The notes beneath the pieces are model-generated. The model was not told where the DNA came from. It saw only the letters and a program-made list of their open reading frames with translations, and made no database searches. A stretch of DNA of 64,000 nt from Lunularia cruciata. Lineage: Eukaryota > Streptophyta > Marchantiopsida > Lunulariales > Lunulariaceae. Location: positions 48,427,001 to 48,491,000 of the forward strand of contig OX419758.1 in assembly GCA_948567375.1 (NCBI GenBank), given 5' to 3'. A program made the position numbers and the translations under genes. Shown one piece after another: positions 56,001 through 64,000 of this stretch; position 1 is the first letter of the stretch, and each line of letters begins with the position of its first letter.

Positions 56001-56411
56001 TGTAACAATATGGAGTTTAATGACGAAATTAGTAGGGCTACGAAGTAGCAAATAGGACAAATTAGCCTAGAATTTTCCATAAGTATCTAGGAAGCTTCTT
56101 GGGAAGCTTTTTGGCTAGCTTGCCTTGCACTCCAAGTAGGTAGCTTCTTAAAGCCTCTAACTAGGTTAGCTTGCACACCAAGTAAACAACTTCTAAAAGG
56201 AAGCTTCTTGAGAAGCTTCCCAATTAACTTGGCTTGCACTCCAAGAAAACAGCTCAAGGAAGCTTCTTGAGAAGCTTCTCAAGAGCCTTGTTTAATCTCT
56301 ATAAAAACAAGAGCCAAAGCTCATGTTAGGCATTTGGAGTTTACCCACATTCAAGTGTCCCAATGTGATCTTCCATTCTCATATTTCTCTCCTCGGTCTT
56401 GGTCTTTTACA
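56001..56411 (+). repeat. Element D 3' LTR (411 bp)
   Basis: Pairs with 50244-50655 and is followed by the ATACT duplication. The perfect three-unit HSE of the 5' LTR is changed here (GCTTCTTAAAGCC), while TTCTTGAGAAGCTTCC palindromes remain. Confidence 0.93.
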
Positions 56412-56589
56412 ATACTCTGACACCAAAGGAGATGACCCAAACTTGGAGTACGAGTGGGATCATTCCATCCACCATGGATTTTCTATTGTAGAGTTCTAAG
56501 GAGGAATTGTAGTAGCATGCAGATCAATTGGTACAACATGCTTTGAGTGGAACCTTTGTACCACCAAGAGACCAATGTGAGTATTAGCC

Positions 56590-57560
56590 TCCAAAGTCTA
56601 TTACCTTATCACCTTTGGATGGGACACTCATTACTTGGCAGTATCCAACAAAGGGAGTATGTCTATTGGAGTTGTTTGGTGGGATTAGCACTAGACTTGT
56701 TACGATACTATAGGTAGGTATACAAGTAAAAATATAATTTTATGTGGAGAGAGATGAGACTATTAGGCAAGTCTCTCTACATCATGTGACACACTTGGCA
56801 TATTATTATTTAAGTTATTACCAATGTCAATAATTAGGGGTTACCAAAAGATCCTACTAGTAGACATTTCACTATTGGGGGCATAGGATTTAAAGAGACA
56901 TGGTCCCATTCATTTGGTGATTTTTGGATGGCCATGTTTGGGACATATCTATGCTGGCCAAGGTCAAGGTCTATAAGCTGCCCATTTTGGTGTGTATTGG
57001 AAGATGTATACTATGATATCTCCAAGTTCATCTGTCCATTTCTCCAATCTACATTTTGGAGAAAGTCCCTTTGATGTGTGATTCTTGTACATGGGTGGTG
57101 GCAAGTTTAGATCAGGTCCATTCTTTGATAGTACGTACTATGTTGTTGGATGCAGCCCAGTTGGGACCATATGTTCATCATCTTTGTCTTTGGTGGACAA
57201 ACCTCTTACTTAGGGAGGTTCTAGAAAATGCTTATGATGGGATTCAACAACTAGAACACCTTAATATTGATGATATTTTGGATGTTGTGCACCAATCTCA
57301 AATGGTGGTAGTGGTTGATATGTCACCTAAGATACTGGTGAACCTTGTTGGACAACCCAAAGTTGCTTTACCCACACTCATGAGTTTCTCAAGCTCCCAT
57401 GCTTTTTGAGAGGGAGGTCTTGGACTTGTTTGGGACTCATAGTTAGCAATTGGTGGAGCACAATGCCGATGAGAGGGAGTGGGTGATGACGATGGGTTTT
57501 CATACCGATATTACTATTGTTACAATAGTGTCAAAGACATCAAACCGTTAGTTGTTAGGG
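56590..57560 (+). pseudogene. Cytosine-5 DNA methyltransferase domain remnant (element E)
   Basis: Frame pieces give the ordered C5-methyltransferase motifs. Motif I: GVCLLELFGGISTRL (LELFGGIS at 56663-56686), followed by VGIQVKKYNF and RDETIRQVSLHHV. Motif IV: HLVIFGWPCLGHIYAGQGQG with the catalytic Pro-Cys at 56932-56937. Motif VI: YILEKVPLM (ENV changed to EKV). Motif VIII-like: LLDAAQLGPYVHHLCLWWTN. The C-terminal part includes REVLENAYDG and PTLMSFSSSHAF. The layout, with the Ala-rich segment then WWTN (compare FWGN), is closest to DNMT3-type enzymes by memory of that family. Frameshifts and stops make it inactive. It would methylate cytosine in DNA using S-adenosylmethionine. Confidence 0.72.
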
Positions 57561-57599
57561 CAACAAGGCCTTGAAGGAGCAATAAATACTTTACATGTA

Positions 57600-59125
57600 T
57601 GATATAAAGGAAGCTTTCCCAAATCAAAGACATGTATTGGTATAAAGGCCTATACCAAGATATATATACATAATTTGATATCATGCTTTTAGTTCTAATT
57701 CATATCAGAAGCTCATTATAGAGATGGTCAAAGGGAAATTTGTCCTTATCCATTTATTTTCAATGGGTTTTATATTTATGGTTATACCATAAAGGTTTTG
57801 CAGTATGTACTACTTATTACTATACACTAAGGCAATTAAGCTCATGTTAAAATCAATCTTGGATGATGTTGATACTTGTTATGAAAATATAAGAAAATTG
57901 TATATAGATAAAAGGAAGCTTGAATTTTTGATGAGGCATATATAGTTCTTAGCAAATAGATAGAGTTGGGCTTGATATTTTTAATGAACCATGAATCCAA
58001 TAAGACTAGTGTAGGATTACATCCACCAACCTTTCAATTAATGGTGAAACTATGTAGAGAACATTACACCTTAAGGTGCATATTAGTAGTTCTTGGGTGG
58101 TGTTGAGTTAATCATAGTTAAAGTTGAGTAATAACTAAGTTAGAGTTTCTCTTCACTCTAGACATTGTTGATACACATCAAAGGGGAAGTGCATGTTCTT
58201 ACAATTTTATTATTGGTAAGTTGACACTAGGTTGACACAATTATGAATTAGAACTTCAAATTTTTGATTGTCTTAAATGTGTAAGAATAGGAACTTACCA
58301 TCTTTATTTTAAGTTGATAATTTGATTAGCAATGTTACATAAGCAATTCACTGATTTATGTGTCAATTTCTTGCTATAGCCAAAAGGTATGTCCAGTCTC
58401 TAGGGAAAAGCTCTTGCTATAATATATCTTTTACCACTTTTGTTAGCACATATAGGTAAAAGGTATGATATATATCACCATTAGATTTAAGGAAAATTTT
58501 TTTTTAGACAAATCATCAATATCTTAGAATGCTTATTAAGAAAATATATTTCATGTGTTAAGGCTACTAATTAATTATATCTTATGTTTTTTATCCAATC
58601 TAGTAACTTTATCCAAATTAAGTTTGCTTTGATAGAACAACAACATGAAATACATCTTATACACATCAACTTATGAGTGGCATATTATGAACAGAATAAA
58701 ATACATAATTACTACTAATTATTTATTAGTTGAAAGATAGAAGAGTAATATACTATGATTATAAAAATGACTTGACTCTTTGCTGGTTGAGTTATATTGA
58801 ATGAATCTATAAATTCTATCATTTGAAATAAAAAGAAGAAATATGAATAAAAGACACAGATTTTTAAGTGGTTCTATCTTTATAAACACAAATTATTATA
58901 CAAAATTGAACCGAGAATGATGAATATGGAACTAATGAATATGGAATGAGAACAGAAAAAAGTCTTCATTTTATAAAAAAAGAAAAGACGACAGCGTAGC
59001 AAACACGAGGGATGGTAATACCCCTTCACCATCTATGGTGCAATCCATAAGAGAACAATCACATTAAGTGATGTTTCTTTGGATGCTCCGGGTTTGTGTA
59101 GGCCGTACGACTTGCATAGCTCGGA
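57600..59125. other. AT-rich spacer, nothing recognised
   Basis: Downstream of element E; stops in all frames, no LTR ends or conserved motifs. Confidence 0.55.
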
Positions 59126-59258
59126 TATCTTAGGTGCGGGAGGGCAGATTTCTCATATAGACTCTATTGGGGCTTAGCCCCATGTTACTTTTTTGTCTCT
59201 CCCTTGTATGGCTTGATGTATCTTCCCATCCTTTGTTTTTCCTATGCGGTCGCCTTCT
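59126..59258 (+). repeat. Hairpin dispersed repeat copy R1
   Basis: From TATCTTAGGTGCGG to CGGTCGCCTTCTAC. Contains the palindrome GGGGCTTAGCCCC, then CCATGTTAC, a T-run, GTCTCTCCCTTGTA and TCTTCCCATCC. Highly similar to R2 at 60168-60306. Probably a short non-autonomous element; I cannot name its class. Confidence 0.8.
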
Positions 59259-59539
59259 ACTCTACCAATACTATTTTCACAAATAGTAATGGTAGGTAAC
59301 CGCAATGAGCAAAGAAATGAATACTACCTTCATAAAATGTATTGGATAGATAACCACCATGGATAGAAGCACCAACGGTTATTATTAGTGACATTGTGGC
59401 GGGATCTTGAACATCTATACAGATTTTGTATAGTTAGCATGCCGGTTGAAACAACCTCATAAGAACTTTATTGAACATCTGCAAACGGTAGATTAAAATT
59501 AAACTTTTGATTGATATTACAATTATTATTACTTAAATC

Positions 59540-59680
59540 TTCTAAATCTAATCCAATCGTTACAAACACTCAAGCAAGAGACTCTGTTGACCTAAAATTA
59601 AATCATCTAAATCTAACTTAATTCTTGCTAACAGTACAAATTCTAAAGCAAGAGACTTCTTTGACCTAAATTTGAACAAA
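59540..59680. repeat. Diverged tandem duplication (about 65 bp)
   Basis: TCTAAATCTAA near 59541 and 59606, each followed at similar distance by AAGCAAGAGACT and TTGACCTAAA. Noncoding. Confidence 0.6.
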
Positions 59681-60167
59681 TCTTGGATTTGGATAGATGG
59701 TCACCAAGACATTGACTATTTCCGATCAGTGGTTGGATGTCTAAACCCCTTCATAGACACACTTTTCAAATTTCTTCTGCATAAAGATTTGATACGATAT
59801 TAGTGATTTTCACATTATATTAGATATATATTCACGTTGTGAATATCTAGCATTATATTTACTTTGATATGACATTATATAAGCCACATATATTACTGTT
59901 GCATCAAATAAAACTAGCCACTTGTTTTTTTTATTTGAATATCTTCAAACGAACAAATACAAAATTTTCAATGCTTAATTAATCTCACTCTCCGTGAGAA
60001 AATGTTCCTAAACCTAAACCCTTGAACGATTTCGTATCAATGAGAGGGCAAGTCGTAGTCTTTGAGCTCGTTTGCAGGGCTACATATCTAAATGAATTGT
60101 CTAAAACTTGGGGAGATATTAGAGAGATCCCTTGGAAGGTTTAGATGTCTTAACTAGATACTTTGGG
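59681..60167. other. AT-rich spacer, nothing recognised
   Basis: No gene or repeat recognised between the 65-bp duplication and repeat R2. Confidence 0.5.
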
Positions 60168-60306
60168 TATCTTAGGTGCGGTAGGGCAGGTTTCTCCTAC
60201 AGACTCTATTGGGGCTTAGCCCCATGTTACCTTTTTTTTTATGTCTCTCCCTTGTACGGCTTGATGGGGTCTTCCCATCCTTCATTTTTCATACGCGGTC
60301 GCCTTT
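60168..60306 (+). repeat. Hairpin dispersed repeat copy R2
   Basis: Fullest copy: TATCTTAGGTGCGG, GACTCTATTGGGGCTTAGCC, a T9 run, GTACGGCTTGATGGGGTC, TTCCCATCC and TACGCGGTCGCC. Short self-complementary segments (GGGGCTTAGCCCC; GATGGGGTCTTCCCATC) could form two hairpins. Confidence 0.82.
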
Positions 60307-61320
60307 TTCTCTCTTAAGATACTTTGCTACTTTGAGCGCCTTGGCCGCCGCTCATTTGGCTTTGACCTCGCCGGGCCAAGTACTTTCTAAGTTGAAGCAA
60401 GTCTTACTAACTCCTTTAAGATCACTTCTGGATTTTGTTTACGACTTGTTACCTACCTGCACTTTGATTTAACTATTTGACTGATTCACTATTTGATTTT
60501 ACATGTTAGGTAACCAGAAGGAGATGATCGGCTTCAAGGGGAAGATCATCAATGAAGATATACTCACCTAAGTATTTGCACAACTCCATTTTATGGAGAG
60601 CACGCGTCTCATTCATGCAAAATTTTGAGGATTATTTAGACCGTCCATTAAGGTCCTTGTTGGTGGTGGAAAGATGGTGAAAAGAATTTGTATGGAAATC
60701 CAAAGTTGCTCATTCTGAAGAAAAATTGAAAGATGCAAAGCACAGTTGAGAAGAGACAAAAATTTGAATACAAGATTTAAAATCTAGTTCTCTTGGCACT
60801 TTGTTTATTGACGTCCATTTGAATATCATTAGATTAGAATAGAACATTTAGAATCTAACTAAATAAGGGTGTGATCACCTCATTCTCTATTTCACGACAC
60901 AAATGCTTTTTGAATTTTGCATCTGATCTGATTGCTCGATGACAGAAAGACTGTCCCTCTCGATCACCATTTCTTCTCTTCCTTTCTCGGTCTAGTTGAT
61001 GAGAGCCCTTTGTTCTTTCGCAGTGTTCTTCTATTCTGCACTTTGCCAGTTTACCGTCAGTAAACTTCCCTTCATGGTTCTTGCCACTTTAGAAGGGTAG
61101 AGAATCTTACCGCACTCGTGTCGAAGAGGTGGAAAATCTGTGAATGAAACATGGTTTGACTTTGTGACTCATTGCGGTAAAAAGGGCTCCGATCTGCACC
61201 CGGTCCAAAGTATGGAGATAAAAGGTCATTGCGTGCGAGGCAGGGAAGCAGTTTACAGCACAGTTCTGTTCTTTAGCGACTTTTATGCACAAATAACGTG
61301 TTCAGAAACGAAGATAAAAT
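60307..61320. other. GC-richer region, possible gene-proximal sequence
   Basis: Composition rises toward the SLC19-like gene. Pyrimidine-rich tracts near 60950-61080 are the kind of sequence seen in plant promoters or UTRs, but no CDS was recognised. Confidence 0.35.
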
Positions 61321-61392
61321 GCGACCGCGAGTGAAAACAAGAAGGATGGGAAGACCCCCATCAAGCCGTACAAGGGAAAGACAAAGGGGGTA
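61321..61392 (-). repeat. Hairpin dispersed repeat copy R3 (partial, minus)
   Basis: The reverse complement reads CCCTTGTACGGCTTGATGGG, then GGTCTTCCCATCCTTC and CGCGGTCGC, matching the distal half of R2. Truncated at its 5' side. Confidence 0.75.
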
Positions 61393-62179
61393 AAACGGGG
61401 ACTTGTGTGAGACAATAAAGCACTTACAATTTCACGGTTGAGATTGGCTGGGAGTGTTACGCTGGAACTCATATTTGTGTTGCTTTTGTAGCTCCGAGTG
61501 TTGGATCTCGATTTCGCTGTGCTCCGTTCATTAGAGCTGTTCCTAGAAGGTAGTGTCATTTTCATTTTCAAAATTTGGTGGTTCTTACATTCCTCGAGGT
61601 TTGTGGACAGATAGGGAAGTTTGACGCAGAGATCACTTTATTTCTGTGAATGTGATTTCTGTTAATGTGATTGCATTGCGTTCATGGAGTTGGAGGAAGA
61701 GAGCAACGAGTAAGCAATTGGAGAGAAGTCATTGATCCACTTTGTAATATAGCAAGACGAGAGTTCTGGACAGGCATGAAATTAGTTGCGTAGCCACAGT
61801 TTTAGGGGTAACTTACGGATTTTGACACGAACGATGACTAAAGTCGTCGTGCAGTAGTGTTATTTTAAGATGAGAGTGCAGGAGGGATTGAAAGCCTAAT
61901 AAACGCAGTAGGGAATGAAGAGTTTTTGGATCAGGTCGAGGGACGGACCAAACCGGTGACAGGAATCGGATGGGAAAATTGCTCTCCGCTGTTGCGTGCT
62001 TCTTGAACCAGCGCACCTGAGTGCGAGTTGTGTAATCAGCCGGGAGAATCACGTTTGTCAATAAGGTGCATTTGCAGAATCTAGCAGGAGGAGGTGAGGT
62101 AGTTTATTGAAGGTCCCAGCTGCTGGATAATACTAGGATACAACAATACAAACAGGCAATACTATTCAATATTATCACA
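61393..62179 (+). promoter_or_regulatory. Presumed upstream region / 5' UTR of SLC19-like gene
   Basis: About 790 bp of non-repetitive sequence before the ATG at 62180. No convincing TATA box was picked out. Open frames on the minus strand (61302-61571 and 61813-62061) lack recognisable domains and are not called as genes. Confidence 0.35.
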
Positions 62180-63943
62180 ATGCAGGCACTGCAGGCTCCG
62201 AGTGACAACCAGGGACAGAGACAAGTACAACTAGAGGACCTGGAAGGTTTACTTGATCATGTTGGAAACAAATCCGGTGGAGAACGGAGGCCTTCGTCCT
62301 TGTTCGGCAGGTCGCTCCCTGTTCTTTTTGTGTTGATGGCCTACACTGTCTGCCTGCAATTTCAACCGTCTGAGCCCTACTTGGTGCCCTATCTGATCCG
62401 AGTCAAGCTATTCACCAATGAGCAGGTAAAATCAATTTGAATGTGCACGAATTGTGTGCATTTGACGGGACTCTTGGTTGCAAAGAATTATCCTGATTAC
62501 TTTGATTAGGAATGTTGATGCGTGCACCATCTAAAAATGTCGTAAGTCCAGACGTACCTTTATGCACCATCTTAAGACTCCATGCATGAAATGAAGAAGA
62601 AATATCTTTTAAGGCTTACTTAACAATTACTCCTGGTAGAACGTGTCTATTTGATTTGAGAGAATAGAAGGTATCTTAGTTGAATCAGGAAGGTAATTGT
62701 ATCTAGGCATTCACGACTATGCTTTCGAAATATCTGACCAGTTACGGTTTATTCTGCACATTGAGTTCAAGTACTCCATACTCCTGTCCACAAGTAGACA
62801 TCTACATTGTATGGAAATTCTATTATCCACCACCGTTAACAACAAATGCAAACAACTGAAGTTACTAGTACGAAGAAGAGCGGGCCTGTTTCCACAAGAA
62901 AGGGATAATTTTGGCCTAGTGGTTGTTCTCGTAGTGATCCTCCTAGAAACAAGTTGTCAACCTAGTATGAGGACCTTGTTTTCTCTGTCCTTGCTTCCTC
63001 CTAGGTTATTCTTGAATCCTCCACCTGTTTGTTTCACATCCATAGCAAACTCTGTTCCTTATTCCGTTCATCAGTGAACAAGTTCTGTTTGTGTCGGTTT
63101 TTGATTAATTCATGTTTGTCAATGTCCAGGTGAACATGGACATGTTCCCTATTGGAGTGTATTCAACGCTTTTTTTCACATTGTTGGCTGCTCCGGCTTG
63201 CCACTTCTTTTCTTATCGGGCTGTCATCATTATGGGTGGGTGAGTAGTATCCCAGACCAGAATGTCATCAAATAGAGAAAATTCTTGTTGACATATCGCT
63301 CGTACGATGTAAATAAGTAGCCTGCCAATAGAAGATTACTCTTTTTACGAAGTTCTTACTTCATTCGTATCTTGTATCTTATGAGGGGCAAGGGCATTCA
63401 AAATTGGTAGTTGTAATTAAAAAAGTTGGCATGGATGTTGATCGTCATACACTGATTAGAGTTCTCTGCATAGAGGTCAGGTACATTCGGGAAGTTGGCA
63501 ACGTTTTCGATTCTTTTCTCTGGCAAGTCTCTGACTTCAATGCAGATGACGCAGGTATTCAACTTACAGAAATGTTCTCTAGTGTTGGGTTTTGTTGCCA
63601 AGCCTCACGGAATCGACTTACGAAAAGCCGAGAAGTATTTGTTTGCTATTAAGTTCAGCACAAGTAAAGAACATTTGCTCGTGAACTGTATGAGGGCAAT
63701 AGTATCCTTGATTGTTCACTGGTTATTGATGATGTTTTACCCTTCAAATTATGAATGAGTTCAAAGCTCAAGTCGCGAAGCTTCATTATGTCCATCTATG
63801 TGTACTATCTGTGCTTGTATCGGACTATGATCTCAACTTTTGGCTTCCACATCCAGGTTACGTATGGACTAGGAGCAGTTGCTGACGTTGTCTTTTCATC
63901 CTACATTTTCTTGCTGGTTCCAGAAAAGGACTACCAAGTCATG
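62180..63943 (+). CDS. SLC19 (reduced folate/thiamine carrier) family membrane transporter, 5' part
   Basis: Four coding exons are inferred: 62180-62425, 63130-63239, 63476-63554 and 63857-63943, each bounded by GT and AG. Phases join correctly (82 codons phase 0; 110 nt splitting a Gly codon; 79 nt completing it; 29 codons). The product has a hydrophilic N-terminus of about 43 residues, a first membrane segment SLPVLFVLMAYTVCLQF, then the family signature QPSEPYLVPYL (residues 62-72) and FTNEQ, which is typical of SLC19 carriers. Exon 2 gives a second hydrophobic segment and SYRAVIIMGG. Exons 3-4 give GKSLTSMQMTQ joined to VTYGLGAVADVVFSSYIFLL and VPEKDYQVM, matching the tyrosine-rich helix region of the family. 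The start is the ATG just upstream of the first domain. A secondary active or facilitated carrier of folate, thiamine or a related anion is expected; the substrate cannot be decided. The gene continues beyond 64000. Confidence 0.85.
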
Positions 63944-64000
63944 GTATGCTGTAACCCATATACTCAGAATATGTGCACTGGACAACCCCTGGTTTCACTC

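Larger units (their letters stand above)
50244..56411 (+). mobile_element. Element D: complete-ended RLG-2 Ty3/gypsy element
   Basis: LTRs 50244-50655 (412 bp) and 56001-56411 (411 bp) start TGTAACAATATGGAG and end GGTCTTTTACA, flanked by perfect ATACT duplications (50239-50243 and 56412-56416). The plus-strand internal region encodes gag, protease, RT, RNase H, integrase and a chromodomain-like end. A third-family solo LTR lies in the protease region. Multiple stops, a damaged integrase and a poly-G tract in RT make it non-autonomous today. Confidence 0.95.
47655..57590 (+). mobile_element. Element E: gag/protease element with cytosine methyltransferase, split by D
   Basis: Plus-strand remnants in order: Gag-like region with two zinc knuckles (48400-49200), a protease-like region (49380-50120), then, after the 6.2-kb element D, a C5-methyltransferase domain (56590-57560). 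The two halves join cleanly across D's TSD (GAAGATACT then CTGACACC). No RT, RNase H or integrase belonging to E is visible after 57590, so it is either 3'-truncated or a form whose pol lies elsewhere. LTRs were not identified. The gag/protease neighbours argue that the methyltransferase was part of a retroelement rather than a host gene. Confidence 0.6.

Noticed and set aside
60132-60472. Plus-strand open frames around repeat R2
   Set aside because: The frames run through the noncoding dispersed repeat and show no recognisable domain.
63404-63758. Open frames within introns of the SLC19-like gene as separate genes
   Set aside because: They overlap exon 3 and its flanking introns; only the 63476-63554 part fits the transporter once phases are considered.
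1-64000. CRISPR array, bacterial operons, ribosome-binding sites or rho-independent terminators
   Set aside because: The window is eukaryotic nuclear DNA (retrotransposons, spliced gene). The regular repeats found are tandem satellites or LTRs, not repeat-spacer arrays.

Overview
The window looks like nuclear DNA of a land plant or close streptophyte relative. It is AT-rich and packed with nested Ty3/gypsy (chromovirus) LTR retrotransposons. Several have primer-binding sites matching the 3' end of plant initiator-Met tRNA. One carries a short insert that reads like plant mitochondrial small-subunit rRNA. The only convincing host gene is an intron-containing SLC19 (folate/thiamine carrier) family gene at the right edge. 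I cannot name the species; a bryophyte-grade plant is my guess.

Layout. 1-7033: AT-rich, no convincing gene. 7039-13734: element A, complete with LTRs and target-site duplication (TSD), minus strand. 13740-16500: minus-strand relic (G1) of an unclassified coding repeat whose plus-strand relative (G2) lies at 22330-24770. Between them are a foldback (16653-16953), a diverged 269-bp duplication (17500-18060) and a 140-bp tandem array (19830-20960). 25033-31450: element C, minus, decayed and truncated, holding solo LTRs at 27441-28592 (itself split by another solo LTR, 27541-28275) and 30927-31325. 32188-39552: element B, minus, complete ends, with an oppositely oriented solo LTR in its reverse transcriptase. 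39788-40369 and 40799-41291: solo LTRs. 41397-47654: element F, plus, decayed. 47655-50243 plus 56412-57590: element E, plus, a different lineage with a gag-like zinc-knuckle region, a protease-like region and a decayed cytosine-5 DNA methyltransferase domain. It is split by element D (50244-56411, plus), which itself carries a solo LTR of a third family. 57600-62179: AT-rich, then increasingly GC-rich, with copies of a short hairpin-bearing dispersed repeat. 62180-63943: first four coding exons of the SLC19-like gene, running off the window.

Families used below: RLG-1 (elements A, B, C, F; long-LTR form about 740 bp, short-LTR form about 580 bp; chromodomain at the integrase C terminus), RLG-2 (element D and several solo LTRs; about 412-bp LTR with heat-shock-element-like motifs), LTR-3 (one solo LTR), and E. 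The nesting gives an order of activity: short-LTR RLG-1 first, then RLG-2, then long-LTR RLG-1.

Most notable: the methyltransferase remnant inside a gag/protease-bearing element; the organellar rRNA fragment inside a retrotransposon protease region; two consecutive short leader ORFs before gag conserved in three RLG-1 copies; and candidate heat-shock elements in RLG-2 LTRs. All identifications are by eye; no alignment or database search was run.
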